DNA of 64,000 bases from Paenibacillus sp. FJAT-26967 (GCF_001541095.1 NZ_LMXH01000001.1:551140-615139), one strand, 5' to 3'; positions 32,214 to 42,639 are shown, counted from the stretch's first letter. Made by a program: numbers and translations. The notes: generated from the letters alone by a model not told the origin.

Positions 32214-35200
32214 GTGATCAAGAAATTACTTGAACTGGATAAAAAAGTCATCTTTGCTCCGGATCCGCATCAATTTAAGATTGAAGACGTGGCAACGAAT
32301 GATTTTGCTGTCATCGGAATGTCGGGAACCGTAGGTAAGATGAACAATCTGGATGAATTCTGGGAATCTCTCAAAAACGGTGTGGATAGCATAGATGAGC
32401 TGCCGGCCGCGAGAAAAAGGGATTTTAACGATGTATTGTCTGCGGTCGGTTTACAGAATACGGGCGTGATGGAGGTAGAGGGGGCTTATTTATCCGCTAT
32501 CGACAAATTCGATCATCAATTTTTTAATATTTCGGCAGCAGAAGCCCGTTATCTGGACCCGCAGCAAAGGCTCTTTCTTGAAACGGTCTGGCATGCCTTA
32601 GAAGATGCCGGCTACAGCGGCAATCGTGCAGTCGGCAGCAGAACCGGTATCTATGTAGGCTACAGCGAATCCAGGCCTTCCTACGAGAATCTGATATGGA
32701 ATGCGGAATCTATGATGAATGCTGCTGCGAAAGCAGGCAACATCAGCTCCATTATCGCGAGCAGAATGGCTTATTTAATGAATTTTAAAGGCCCGTGTCT
32801 CTTGGTGGATACAGCCTGCTCCTCATCACTCACTGCAATTCATCTGGCTTGTCAGGCGCTGAGGGCAGGCGAGGTAGAGATGGCGATCGCAGGCGGAGTG
32901 AAGGTGGTCCTGCTGCCTGCCAAGGTAAACGCCAACGAAGAAGTCGGCATTGCATCAACGGATGGCAGAGCGAGAACGTTCGATTATTATTCGGATGGAA
33001 CCGGATCAGGTGAAGGCGTCGCGGCCGTGCTTCTGAAGCCTTTGCATAAGGCGGTAGAGGACAACGACCATATCTATGCGGTAATTAAAGGAAGCATGAT
33101 CAATAATGATGGAAGCTCGATCGGCATTACCGCTCCCAATGTACTTGCCCAGGAAGATGTCCTTCTGAGAGCTTGGGAAGATGCCGGAATTCATCCCGAG
33201 ACGATCTCCTATATCGAAGCCCACGGCACGGGAACGAAGCTCGGAGATCCGATAGAAATTGACGGGATTAGGCGGGCTTTCAAAAAATATACGGATAAAA
33301 AACAATTCTGCGCCATTGGTTCGGTGAAAACAAATGTCGGCCATTTAGACAGCGCCGCGGGCATTATCAGCTTTATTAAAGCGGTACTAGCTCTTCATCA
33401 CAAGCAAATTCCGCCGAGCATACATTTCCAGAGACCTAATCCTAAAATCAATCTGGAGGATTCCCCTGTCTACGTCCAAGACAAGATGACAAGCTGGGAA
33501 CCACAATCTGCACCTCGCCGCTGCGGTGTCAGCTCTTTCGGTTTAAGCGGCACGAACTGTCACATCGTACTGGAAGAAGCGCCCGAGAAGAACGCCGTCT
33601 TGCCGGATAGCACTGGCTTATTTGTTTTATCCGGTGCTACACAAGCTTCTCTGGATGAGCTGATCCAAACGTATATTCGTTACTTTGACGTCCATACGGA
33701 ACTATCCGTTAAGGATGTCTGTTATACGGCGGGGATCGGAAGAAAACATTTAAACCACCGCCTGGCTATCGTGGCGAGCAGTGTAAGCGAGCTTAGAGAC
33801 AAGCTGCAGCAATTTACAGCTGCCGGCATATCTGAAGGCAATAGAGTGTGGTTCAAACGGCACCAGCTGATCGACGCGAATAAGACGGTTAAAGGCGATG
33901 GCGAGATTTGGCTGGAGGAAAAGCAGCAGTTAACGGCACAAGCGCAATCGATAACCGATTCCTGCCGGATAACCGGCTGCGATCAAGCCGAGTTACTTGT
34001 AAAATTGGCGCTGCTCTATGTGGAGGGCGCTGATCTACAGTGGGCGTCCCTCTTCGAGGCGGGTACCGCAAACTCGGTACCGCTGCCGGGCTACGCATTC
34101 GACAGGAAGCGAAGCTGGGTCCAAAGCAAACCGGATACGTTCTGGCCGCCAAGTCTTGAGGCGGAATCAGCACAGGATATCCGGGCGGGCTCGGCAGATA
34201 CGGTTCCTATTCAGACGAAGCTCGGTGATCTCTATCTGAGAGAGTTCAGCGAGAAGGATTGGATCATCCGGGATCATCAAATCAACGGGACCGGCCTTCT
34301 TGTAGGGACCGCTTATCTCGACATGGCCTTGTCAGCGGCATTGCATGCAAACCCTGACCGAAGCATTAAGCTGGTTAACGTTACGCTGCTTTCCCCTTTC
34401 CTTATTCCGACGGGACAGAGTAAAGAATTACAGACGTTGGTTCAGCGACAAAAGGACCAGAGAATGACATTTTCGATGGCGAGCAGGGAAGACGGCCCGC
34501 CACCCGGATGGACGGATCATGCAGTGGGGGAGATGGAAAGCAGGTCCCCGGAAGATGCAGATGTACAATCGTACTCTTTAGAAGAAATAAAGAGCAGGTG
34601 TTCTAAGCTGCTGCATGGGGATACCCGGCAGCCGGAGAGAATGAACAGCCTTCAGCTCGGAGAACGCTGGTTCAGTCTGAAGCAGGTGTATGCAGGCGAC
34701 AATGAAATGCTGGGATATTTCGTGCTTCCGCAGCAATATCAGTCAGAGGTTGCGGGGCACAAGGCATATCCGCCACTGCTGGATGCGGCACTTAATATAC
34801 CGGATCCGACTGTGAGCGAGAAGGACACATTCATCCCTTTTCAATTCAAAGAGGTCATCTTTCACTCTCCGCTGAAAGCCGTTGTCTACAGCTATCTCAG
34901 GAAAGTAGAGGAGACAGAAAACTCCATTACCTATAACGCATCTATCATGGACGAGCAAGGCAAACTGCTTATCGAGGTCCGTGGTTATGTCATGCGAAAA
35001 GCTGCTCTGCTACCGGAAACGGAAGTTCCATCCGCTTATTACGAATTTGAGTGGCGGCCGATAAAAATCGGATATAACCGGAGAGAACAAAAGCCGGGAG
35101 GCATCCTGGTATTCAATACTGTGCAAGGGCAAGGAATAGCAAAGCAATTAAGAGCGCAAGGCAGCTCACCCGTGCTTGAGGTTGTCATCGGAGAGAGCTA

Positions 35201-38200
35201 TGAACGACTGGACGAGACGACCTTCAGGATCCGCCCGGACCTGCAGGATATCACACGTTTATTGACAGAGGTACAAGATCGGAAGATCAGCCGTTTTGTT
35301 CATGCCTGGTCGGCGGCTGACCTTGATTTTGGTGGATTCGATGTATCGGAAGATGTACTGGAATTGCGTCTAGCCCGAGGAATCTATTCTTTGTTCCATC
35401 TGACGAGGGCACTGCAGAGTGAATATGCAGGCAGGCCCGTCTTGTTGGATGTGCTTACTCTATGCGGGAACAAGGTTACAGGCAGGGAAGCATCGCTGAT
35501 TCCGGAGCATGCTGCCATTCATGCTCTATTGAACGTGATGAGGCAGGAGATGCCGGATTGGCATGTGCGGTATATGGATATGGATGAAAGCACGGAATCG
35601 CTTGAGAGAGCGACAGCTTGCATGCTGTCTGATTCGCCTGCGGAGGTTTCATTCCGCAGCGGGATGACGTATGGCAAGCTGCTGAAAGAAGCGGATCCGG
35701 GCGGACATACGGATATTAGCATCCACTCCGAAGGTGTATACATCATTACAGGGGGCGTTGGAGGTGCCGGTCTTCAAATGGCCGCCTACCTTGCTTCAAA
35801 GAACCGTGTACAGCTCGCTTTAATAAACCGGAGCCGTTTTCCAAAGCGGGATATCTGGGAGTCCTTGGTTCAGGAAAGCTCAGATGAGGTACTGATCGGA
35901 AAAATCAAGATGATTCAGCAATTGGAAGGTCTTGGGAGCGCGGTATCGGTCTATTCGGCAGATGTATCGGATCACGGGCAGATGACAGAGGTCTTTCATA
36001 AATTAAAACGAGAATTCGGTAAAATTAACGGAATCATTCATACAGCCGGGCTTCCTTCAAGCGGGTTATTGCCTCTCATCCGGGAAGAGGAATTTCAAGC
36101 GGTACTGAAGCCGAAAGTGCAGGGAACAAGGGTGCTGGACGAGGTTACGGCATCCGAAGAAATGGATTTTGTCATCTATTTCTCGTCCATAACTACTTTC
36201 CTCGGAGGAGTAGGCCAAGGTGATTATGCGGCTGCGAATGCTTATCAGGAAGCTTACTCGGAATTCCGCAATCAGCAGGGAAAATGTACGATAGCTATCG
36301 TATGGCCGGCTTGGATCGAGACAGGAATGGCAGCGCGCCATGGTGTCAATCTAAGAGATGCTTTCCGTCCGGTTACGAACGTTCAAGCATGGGAAGCGAT
36401 GGATCGTATACTGACAAGCAGTTCCGGCAGGGTCATAGTCGGTCCGATCCAGTATTCGGAAATTGCCGGAATGGATGATCTTCCGTTCATGCTGCATACC
36501 GACATACAATTGCGGCTGGACCGGGAAAAGCAAGTTTCAGCGGTCTCGGCAGCGGCAAGAAATTCCGGGGCGGCCGTTACAATTACGGGAAGATCGGACA
36601 ACCGGTATTCCGCATTGGAGCAGGAGATGGCGAAGGTTTGGGCTGAAGCGCTGGGAACCGATGTCATTGACATCTATGATAATTTCTTCAACCTGGGCGG
36701 AGATTCGATCTTCGCGATGAAGATCGTCAATGCTTTTGGAAGAGAAGCCGGGCACCGGCTTCAAATAACCGATGTGTTGACTCACCAGAGCATCTATGCG
36801 CTAACTGCTTATTTGGAGCAGCAAACCGGTCTGATCGGGGAGAGCTCGAATATAGGCAGTGAAGCCATTTTGCCTGCTGAATCTCAAGCCTATTATCCGG
36901 TTACGCCGAGTCAGAAACGCATCTTTTTTGTTCAGCAAATGGAAGGGGCCGGAACTGCCTACAACATCCCGGAATTGCTTCGGATTGAAGGGGAGCTGGA
37001 TCTTCAGCGGGTACAGAAGGCTGTCGCCCGGGTCATCGAACGGCATTCGATCTTGCGGACATCCTTTGAATGGGCGGAAGGCGAAATTGTCCAGAAGATT
37101 AATCCGGCCCATGAAATAGAATTGCGGCAGTACGAAGCGGCGGATCATGAAGTTCAAGGGATTATCCAATCGTTTATCAGGCCGTTCGACTTGAGCAAGG
37201 CGCCGCTTTTACGATGTGCCGCTATCAAGCTGGCCTCGGACAGACATATCTTGTTGTTTGACTTTCATCATATCGTGACCGACTGGACGTCTTATAACGT
37301 GTTTGTCCAGGAGTTCGGCGCCTTTTACGAGGGGATAGAGCCGGAACCGGCAGTGCTGCAATATACGGATTATGCTGTCTGGCTTAAAAAGCACTTGTCT
37401 GATTCACGCATGAATGCGCAGGAAAAGTATTGGCTGTCCGTTTTTGACGGGAACCTGCCGGTTCTGAAGCTGCCTACGGATTTTCCGAGGCCGCAGGTAC
37501 GCAGTTTTGAAGGAGACCGTCTGGCCTTTGAGATGGATAAGGAACTCACCGGGCAGTTAAGCCTAATGGCCAAAAAATCAGGCGCAACCTTATTTATGCT
37601 GCTGCTGGCTCTTTACTCTATCCTCTTGTCCAAATACAGCGGCCAGGACGATATTGTGATCGGTTCTGCGATCTCCGGCAGAAGAAATAAGGGAATCGAG
37701 AATTTAATCGGTATGTTTGTGAATATGCTTGCAATCCGCAACCGGCCTCAGCAAGAGATGACATTCGAGCAATATTTAACAGAAGTCAGAGCGCAGGTGC
37801 TGGGAGCTTACGAAAGCCAGGATTACCCGGTCGAGGAATTAATCCGCAAACTGCCTATACCGAGAGACACCGGCAGAAATCCGTTGTTTGACACGGTATT
37901 CATCTTCGAGAACATTGAAGTGAGGCAAATGCAGCTCCGGGATATGTCTATTACCCCGGTGGATTACGATTTCCCGATTTCCAAATTTGATTTATCTCTC
38001 TACGCCTTGGAGAAAGAAACGCTGCATTTCAGCTTCGAATTCTCCACCAAATTGTTTAAAAAAGAAACGATTGAACGAATGTCGGCTCATTTTATTCATT
38101 TGGCGCAGCAAGTGTCCGAACATCCCGAGATCCGAATTGCGGATGTGGAGTTAATGACCCAGCAGGAAAAGCAGCGGATTTTGAGCGGGCTTCAAGTACG

Positions 38201-38285
38201 GCACAGCGACAGCGGCAATAACAGCCGTAACGAGCCGGGGGCAGAGATGCTGAAATTAGAGCTGGATGCCGATTTTAATTTCTAG
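32214..38285 (+). CDS. Hybrid PKS-NRPS P6: KS-DH-KR-ACP-C
   Basis: A 2023-residue protein starting with GTG six bases after the P5 stop; AGGTGAT serves as ribosome-binding site. KS has Cys202 (DTACSSSL). The DH-like domain has His688 and the Gly of HxxxGxxxxP, but Val697 stands where Pro is expected, and its second motif is DAALN. It may be a double-bond-shifting, slow or inactive DH. KR has TGGVGGAG and YAAAN. ACP has Ser1498. A complete condensation domain follows, with HHIVTDWTS (His1685), again Trp for Gly. The last ~33 residues form a flexible tail ending in MLKLELDADFNF, which looks like a short docking motif for P7. The protein ends after C, so the acceptor A-PCP must be on P7. Confidence 0.92.
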   Translation: MIKKLLELDKKVIFAPDPHQFKIEDVATNDFAVIGMSGTVGKMNNLDEFWESLKNGVDSIDELPAARKRDFNDVLSAVGLQNTGVMEVEGAYLSAIDKFDHQFFNISAAEARYLDPQQRLFLETVWHALEDAGYSGNRAVGSRTGIYVGYSESRPSYENLIWNAESMMNAAAKAGNISSIIASRMAYLMNFKGPCLLVDTACSSSLTAIHLACQALRAGEVEMAIAGGVKVVLLPAKVNANEEVGIASTDGRARTFDYYSDGTGSGEGVAAVLLKPLHKAVEDNDHIYAVIKGSMINNDGSSIGITAPNVLAQEDVLLRAWEDAGIHPETISYIEAHGTGTKLGDPIEIDGIRRAFKKYTDKKQFCAIGSVKTNVGHLDSAAGIISFIKAVLALHHKQIPPSIHFQRPNPKINLEDSPVYVQDKMTSWEPQSAPRRCGVSSFGLSGTNCHIVLEEAPEKNAVLPDSTGLFVLSGATQASLDELIQTYIRYFDVHTELSVKDVCYTAGIGRKHLNHRLAIVASSVSELRDKLQQFTAAGISEGNRVWFKRHQLIDANKTVKGDGEIWLEEKQQLTAQAQSITDSCRITGCDQAELLVKLALLYVEGADLQWASLFEAGTANSVPLPGYAFDRKRSWVQSKPDTFWPPSLEAESAQDIRAGSADTVPIQTKLGDLYLREFSEKDWIIRDHQINGTGLLVGTAYLDMALSAALHANPDRSIKLVNVTLLSPFLIPTGQSKELQTLVQRQKDQRMTFSMASREDGPPPGWTDHAVGEMESRSPEDADVQSYSLEEIKSRCSKLLHGDTRQPERMNSLQLGERWFSLKQVYAGDNEMLGYFVLPQQYQSEVAGHKAYPPLLDAALNIPDPTVSEKDTFIPFQFKEVIFHSPLKAVVYSYLRKVEETENSITYNASIMDEQGKLLIEVRGYVMRKAALLPETEVPSAYYEFEWRPIKIGYNRREQKPGGILVFNTVQGQGIAKQLRAQGSSPVLEVVIGESYERLDETTFRIRPDLQDITRLLTEVQDRKISRFVHAWSAADLDFGGFDVSEDVLELRLARGIYSLFHLTRALQSEYAGRPVLLDVLTLCGNKVTGREASLIPEHAAIHALLNVMRQEMPDWHVRYMDMDESTESLERATACMLSDSPAEVSFRSGMTYGKLLKEADPGGHTDISIHSEGVYIITGGVGGAGLQMAAYLASKNRVQLALINRSRFPKRDIWESLVQESSDEVLIGKIKMIQQLEGLGSAVSVYSADVSDHGQMTEVFHKLKREFGKINGIIHTAGLPSSGLLPLIREEEFQAVLKPKVQGTRVLDEVTASEEMDFVIYFSSITTFLGGVGQGDYAAANAYQEAYSEFRNQQGKCTIAIVWPAWIETGMAARHGVNLRDAFRPVTNVQAWEAMDRILTSSSGRVIVGPIQYSEIAGMDDLPFMLHTDIQLRLDREKQVSAVSAAARNSGAAVTITGRSDNRYSALEQEMAKVWAEALGTDVIDIYDNFFNLGGDSIFAMKIVNAFGREAGHRLQITDVLTHQSIYALTAYLEQQTGLIGESSNIGSEAILPAESQAYYPVTPSQKRIFFVQQMEGAGTAYNIPELLRIEGELDLQRVQKAVARVIERHSILRTSFEWAEGEIVQKINPAHEIELRQYEAADHEVQGIIQSFIRPFDLSKAPLLRCAAIKLASDRHILLFDFHHIVTDWTSYNVFVQEFGAFYEGIEPEPAVLQYTDYAVWLKKHLSDSRMNAQEKYWLSVFDGNLPVLKLPTDFPRPQVRSFEGDRLAFEMDKELTGQLSLMAKKSGATLFMLLLALYSILLSKYSGQDDIVIGSAISGRRNKGIENLIGMFVNMLAIRNRPQQEMTFEQYLTEVRAQVLGAYESQDYPVEELIRKLPIPRDTGRNPLFDTVFIFENIEVRQMQLRDMSITPVDYDFPISKFDLSLYALEKETLHFSFEFSTKLFKKETIERMSAHFIHLAQQVSEHPEIRIADVELMTQQEKQRILSGLQVRHSDSGNNSRNEPGAEMLKLELDADFNF

Positions 38286-38308
38286 CTAGCCAAAGGAGAA
38301 GTTTCCTC

Positions 38309-41300
38309 ATGTCACGTTTGGATTTGAATGTACTGTTAAGTGATCGGAAATATACGGAACAAGAAAAGTTCTGGCTGGATAATTTGGCAGGCATCTCTTC
38401 GGATCATATCGGATTAACGGAAACGGTCCGTGTGTCTGATGAGGGAAGAGGGTATTCGGAGGAGCTTCTGGATGCTGAGGCACAAGAGAGACTCCTTCTG
38501 CTATGCAATCACTCTGATATGTCGCTGTACATCGCGTTTACTGCAATGATTCATATTGTTCTGCATAGGTGTCACGGTTTACCGGAGTGCGTGATAGGAA
38601 TGCCGGTGCTCAAACAGGCGCGTACGGAAGAGACACTGAACGAAGCGGTTCTTCTCCGCAGTCATACTCAAGGTAACATGACGTTCAAGGAACTTCTCAT
38701 CCAAACGAAGAGAGCGGTATTGGAAGCGTACCGCCATCAGGATTATCCCCTGCCGGTTATTCTGGAAAAGCTGGCGGAACGAGCTAATGAATCGGTGCCT
38801 GCCACTCCTTTGATGTCGTATGCCTGCATGTTTGACCAACTGCACGAGCATGCTTTTCGAAAAGAAGCCCAGGTTGAAGTTGTTTTTGGCCTGGAACGGA
38901 CGCCTGAAGGACTTAAGCTGGTGCTGGACTACGATTTGGCGCGCTATTCGGACGAACAAGCGGCCTTATTGCAAAGCAGCTTCCATCATGTCCTTGAACA
39001 CGTTTCGAAGAACATTCAGACGTCTGTCGGGGAGGTTCCTTTGCTCTCTGAAGAAGAGAAGAACCGAATCGTATTCGGGTTTAATGAGGGCAGGGTTCTT
39101 ACCCCTAGGATGACGACCATCGACCGCTTGTTCGAGGAACAGGTTGAATGCAATCCCGGCAGAACCGCTCTTATAGTCGGGGAAAAGTCTTACACCTACG
39201 GGGAGCTCAATCAGAAGGCGGATGCGCTTGCAGCCCGGGTCATTGCGGCCGGAGGCAAACCGGATCAAATTATTGCTCTGCTCGCAGACCGGTCATTCGA
39301 TATGCTTGTCGGTATAATGGGCATTCTCAAATCGGGCTGCGCTTTTCTGCCGGTGGATCCGAATTATCCGGCGAGCCGGATTGAGCACTATATGTCTGAC
39401 AGTCAAGCCGAGATTATAGTGACGGCGACAGCCAAAACGGATATTCAGGGCTTTAGAGGAACGCGAATAGACCTGAATGAATTGCAGTATGTTCAAGGCA
39501 GTATCACAGCTGCGGCATCGCACCAATCGTCTAATCTGGCCTATGTGATTTATACGTCAGGTTCAACGGGAAAGCCAAAGGGTGTTATGATCGAGCACCG
39601 GTCAGTCATCCATTTTATCGAAGCGATGTGCGACCGGATTGCTTTCCGAGAGGAACAGACGCTGTTGTCTGTGACCACGTACAGCTTCGATATTTTTTAT
39701 CTGGAGACGCTGCTCCCGCTTCTGCGTGGGATGACTGTTATCTTGGCGGATGAAGCATCGCAGATCGATCCGGGCCAGTTGGCTGCGGTGATCGGGAAGC
39801 GTCAGCCCGATTATATCCAGACGACACCCTCCCGGTTAAAGCTTATGCTTGAGAACGAGCGCTGTGCAGAGCTGATGGGGAACTTTAAAGCCATTCTGGT
39901 AGGCGGGGAAGCGTTCCCTTCTTACTTACTTGATCAGCTTAAGTCTTATACCGCAGCGAAAATCTACAACATGTACGGTCCAACGGAAACGACGATCTGG
40001 TCGGCAATGACAGAACTGAAGCAGGACGCTCCGCTTACGATCGGTTCACCGATTGCCAACACCCAGATTTACATTCTGGACGACAACCTGAATCCTGTTC
40101 CTGTATCTGCAATTGGCGAGCTTCATATTAGCGGAGCCGGACTTGCAAGGGGCTATTGGAATCAGCCCGATCTGACGCGAGAGAAATTCGTAGACAATCC
40201 GTTCCTTAAAGGTTCTAAGATGTATAAAACAGGGGATTATGCCAGATGGCTTCCCGATGGCACAATCGAGTATATCGGCAGAAACGATCAGTTGGTCAAG
40301 CTGCGCGGTTACCGCATTGAATTAGGAGAAATTGAGCAGGCTCTCAACGAAATCGAGGGGATTTCAGGGGCTGTCGTGCTGGCCAAGCGGACAGATGACG
40401 GAAACCCGTTCTTATGCGGATATATCGTGACTGCCACACCTCTGCCGACTGCAACAATTAAAGCTTTGTTGAAAGAAAAGCTGCCGGAATATATGATTCC
40501 GGCATTTCTTGTGCCCGTCGAAACCATTCCGCTCACTCCTAACGGAAAAGCGGACAGGGAGTCGTTAAGGAAACTATCCCATGAGACCGTGCTGCCTTCA
40601 GATAACGAAATGCCTAGGAACGATCTGGAGCAAACCCTGGCAGAGATCTGGTCGGAGGTCTTGCAAATGTCCGCCGATCAAATCGGTACCGAGAGCAGCT
40701 TCTTTGACGTCGGCGGTGATTCGATTTCCATGGTTCAGATGGTCGCTTTGATCGACAAGCAGTTCCCCGGAAAGGTAACCCTGACAGACCTGTTCGTTCA
40801 TAAGAATATAAAAATGCTGGCACAGCTGATTCTTAAGGATGAAAAAGTTCAGGAAACGGCGCTGCATGACTTAGCCGTTTTTGCGCTCCCGGAGCGATAT
40901 TTTGCCGGCAATGAAAGTGCATCATCCGAATCGTCGTACCGAATTGCAGCCAGTGCTGAAATGTCAGGACGTATTCAGGAAGCCGCCCTGCAGGCAGGTA
41001 TAACTAAAATGGACGTGCTGCTGGCCGCTTGTTTCTATTTGATGTCAGATATCACGGGCAGTGAGGAAATGCTTATGTATACCGCTCTGGACCGGACTGA
41101 TGAGGTGACCCCGCTGCAAGTAAATCTCTCAGCGATCGAGGATATTTCCGATCTGTTCGGGAATGTCCGTGAAGCCCGGGAAATTGCGGCGAACGGCTCC
41201 GTACGAATCGGGCATATCCGGGCTAAAGAAGAAAGAGGGGATCATTCGGTCTCTGCGCTTATCTATGACAAATCCAAAGTGACAGCGGGCTACGCGCTTT

Positions 41301-41467
41301 CGGGTTTATTCGATCTCGTGCTGGAACTCGATCCGGACGATGTGAATATTTCGCTTGAGTTCGATAACACGAGACTGGATGGGGCTAGAATGATCGAGCT
41401 CTTAAAGAAATATATGACTTTGCTCCGTATGATGGTTCAGAAGCGGGAGCAGGCTGAGTTGCGATAA
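38309..41467 (+). CDS. NRPS P7: half-C-A(Gly)-PCP-half-C
   Basis: A 1052-residue NRPS framed by two half condensation domains. Residues 1-245 begin at EKFWLDNLAG, a sequence normally found in the middle of a C domain, and contain only the C-terminal lobe, with no HHxxxDG. The upstream protein P6 already ends with a full C domain, so this half cannot be needed for catalysis and probably docks P6. A ~265-750 gives D-I-L-Q-L-G-M-I-W, a textbook glycine code. PCP has Ser805 (GGDSISM). Residues ~856-1052 are the usual C-terminal half-C. AAGGAGAAG precedes the ATG. Next synthase in line is P8, starting with a KS, after the extender-unit cassette. Confidence 0.92.
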   Translation: MSRLDLNVLLSDRKYTEQEKFWLDNLAGISSDHIGLTETVRVSDEGRGYSEELLDAEAQERLLLLCNHSDMSLYIAFTAMIHIVLHRCHGLPECVIGMPVLKQARTEETLNEAVLLRSHTQGNMTFKELLIQTKRAVLEAYRHQDYPLPVILEKLAERANESVPATPLMSYACMFDQLHEHAFRKEAQVEVVFGLERTPEGLKLVLDYDLARYSDEQAALLQSSFHHVLEHVSKNIQTSVGEVPLLSEEEKNRIVFGFNEGRVLTPRMTTIDRLFEEQVECNPGRTALIVGEKSYTYGELNQKADALAARVIAAGGKPDQIIALLADRSFDMLVGIMGILKSGCAFLPVDPNYPASRIEHYMSDSQAEIIVTATAKTDIQGFRGTRIDLNELQYVQGSITAAASHQSSNLAYVIYTSGSTGKPKGVMIEHRSVIHFIEAMCDRIAFREEQTLLSVTTYSFDIFYLETLLPLLRGMTVILADEASQIDPGQLAAVIGKRQPDYIQTTPSRLKLMLENERCAELMGNFKAILVGGEAFPSYLLDQLKSYTAAKIYNMYGPTETTIWSAMTELKQDAPLTIGSPIANTQIYILDDNLNPVPVSAIGELHISGAGLARGYWNQPDLTREKFVDNPFLKGSKMYKTGDYARWLPDGTIEYIGRNDQLVKLRGYRIELGEIEQALNEIEGISGAVVLAKRTDDGNPFLCGYIVTATPLPTATIKALLKEKLPEYMIPAFLVPVETIPLTPNGKADRESLRKLSHETVLPSDNEMPRNDLEQTLAEIWSEVLQMSADQIGTESSFFDVGGDSISMVQMVALIDKQFPGKVTLTDLFVHKNIKMLAQLILKDEKVQETALHDLAVFALPERYFAGNESASSESSYRIAASAEMSGRIQEAALQAGITKMDVLLAACFYLMSDITGSEEMLMYTALDRTDEVTPLQVNLSAIEDISDLFGNVREAREIAANGSVRIGHIRAKEERGDHSVSALIYDKSKVTAGYALSGLFDLVLELDPDDVNISLEFDNTRLDGARMIELLKKYMTLLRMMVQKREQAELR

Positions 41468-41486
41468 ATAGGGGAGTGGAGTGTAG

Positions 41487-42344
41487 ATGAGCATAAAAAC
41501 GATTGGCGTCATCGGGGCGGGAGTAATGGGAATCGGAATAGCCGAGTGCTTCGCCAAAGCAGGCTATAAGATCCTATTAATCGATCTGTCGGATGCGATT
41601 CTGAAGCAAGCCCGCAAACGTTTGGAAATGAGCATCGGGTTCAGCCGGTTATTTCAAAAAAAAGATGAACCCGCCCCTGACCTTAAAGAAATCATGGGGA
41701 AGATTACTTTTTCAACAGATTATGATGACGTTCGCAGCGCTGATTTCGTAATAGAAAACGTAACGGAGAAGTGGGAAATCAAAGAGGAGGTGCACCGGAA
41801 GCTGGAGCAAATTCTTCTACCCGGCTGTAAGGTAGCGGCGAACACTTCGGCCATCTCCATTACCCGGATCGGCTCCATTTATTCCGACCCATCCCGCGTG
41901 CTGGGGATGCATTTCATGAATCCGGTTCCCATGAAGCCTGCCGTAGAAGTGATTAAGGGTTACCATACGTCGGAGGAAACCATTGCAGAGGCCAATGCCA
42001 TCTTGAACGGGGCAGGCAAAGAGGGCATTATCGTTAATGACGTGCCGGGTTTTGTCTCCAACCGGGTGTTGATGCTGACTATAAACGAGGCTATTTTTGA
42101 AGTGCAGGATAGAGTGGCCAGCGTAGAAGATATTGACCGGATTTTCAAGCTTTGTTTCGGGCATAAGATGGGACCGCTGGAAACTTGCGATTTAATCGGA
42201 CTGGATACAATCTTATATTCTCTGGAAGTACTCTTCGACAGTTATAAAGATACTAAATTCAGGCCGTGCCCCCTGCTTCAGAAAATGGTGGACGCAGGGC
42301 TTCATGGCAGGAAGAGCGGGAAAGGGTTTTACTCGTATGAATAA
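41487..42344 (+). CDS. 3-hydroxyacyl-CoA dehydrogenase-like, extender-unit biosynthesis (FkbK/ZmaG-like)
   Basis: A 285-residue NAD-dependent dehydrogenase with the N-terminal nucleotide-binding motif GVIGAGVMGIGIAE and the catalytic region MHFMNPVPMKPAVEVI (family His-containing motif). In methoxymalonyl- and hydroxymalonyl-ACP pathways this enzyme oxidises the ACP-bound glyceryl group at C3. It is the first of four tightly packed genes (dehydrogenase, ACP, acyl-CoA dehydrogenase, FkbH-like), each 20-30 bases apart. GGGGAGTGGAG lies upstream of the ATG. Length is normal for the family. Confidence 0.9.
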   Translation: MSIKTIGVIGAGVMGIGIAECFAKAGYKILLIDLSDAILKQARKRLEMSIGFSRLFQKKDEPAPDLKEIMGKITFSTDYDDVRSADFVIENVTEKWEIKEEVHRKLEQILLPGCKVAANTSAISITRIGSIYSDPSRVLGMHFMNPVPMKPAVEVIKGYHTSEETIAEANAILNGAGKEGIIVNDVPGFVSNRVLMLTINEAIFEVQDRVASVEDIDRIFKLCFGHKMGPLETCDLIGLDTILYSLEVLFDSYKDTKFRPCPLLQKMVDAGLHGRKSGKGFYSYE

Positions 42345-42367
42345 TATCTTTTAGTGGAGGTTCATGG

Positions 42368-42616
42368 ATGGAACAATCAAAAGAAAAGATCAAAATATTT
42401 CTGTCTCGTTTCTTTAAAAGCCGGGAGCTGCAGGACGAGGATGATATTTTTGCGCTGGGGTTCGTGAATTCTTTATTTGCCATGCAGCTGGTCATGTTTC
42501 TGGAAAAAGAATTTAACATTGTCATGGAACCGGGCGATCTGGATATCGATCACTTCAGGACCATTAAGGCGATAGTGAATTTTGTGGACAGTAAAGCGGA
42601 TGTCAATGTCACTTAA
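42368..42616 (+). CDS. Acyl carrier protein for hydroxymalonyl extender (FkbJ/ZmaD-like)
   Basis: An 82-residue carrier protein with Ser35 in GFVNSLFAMQLV, the signature form of the dedicated glyceryl/alkoxymalonyl ACPs rather than the GGDS form of module ACPs. It should hold the C3 unit while it is oxidised from glyceryl to 2-hydroxymalonyl. Its neighbours are the two dehydrogenases and the FkbH-like loader. The loaded ACP is then the donor for an acyltransferase, most likely the one encoded two genes past the cassette ACP dehydrogenase, at 44862. Confidence 0.92.
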   Translation: MEQSKEKIKIFLSRFFKSRELQDEDDIFALGFVNSLFAMQLVMFLEKEFNIVMEPGDLDIDHFRTIKAIVNFVDSKADVNVT

Positions 42617-42639
42617 ATATTAATGAAGGAGTTATCTGC

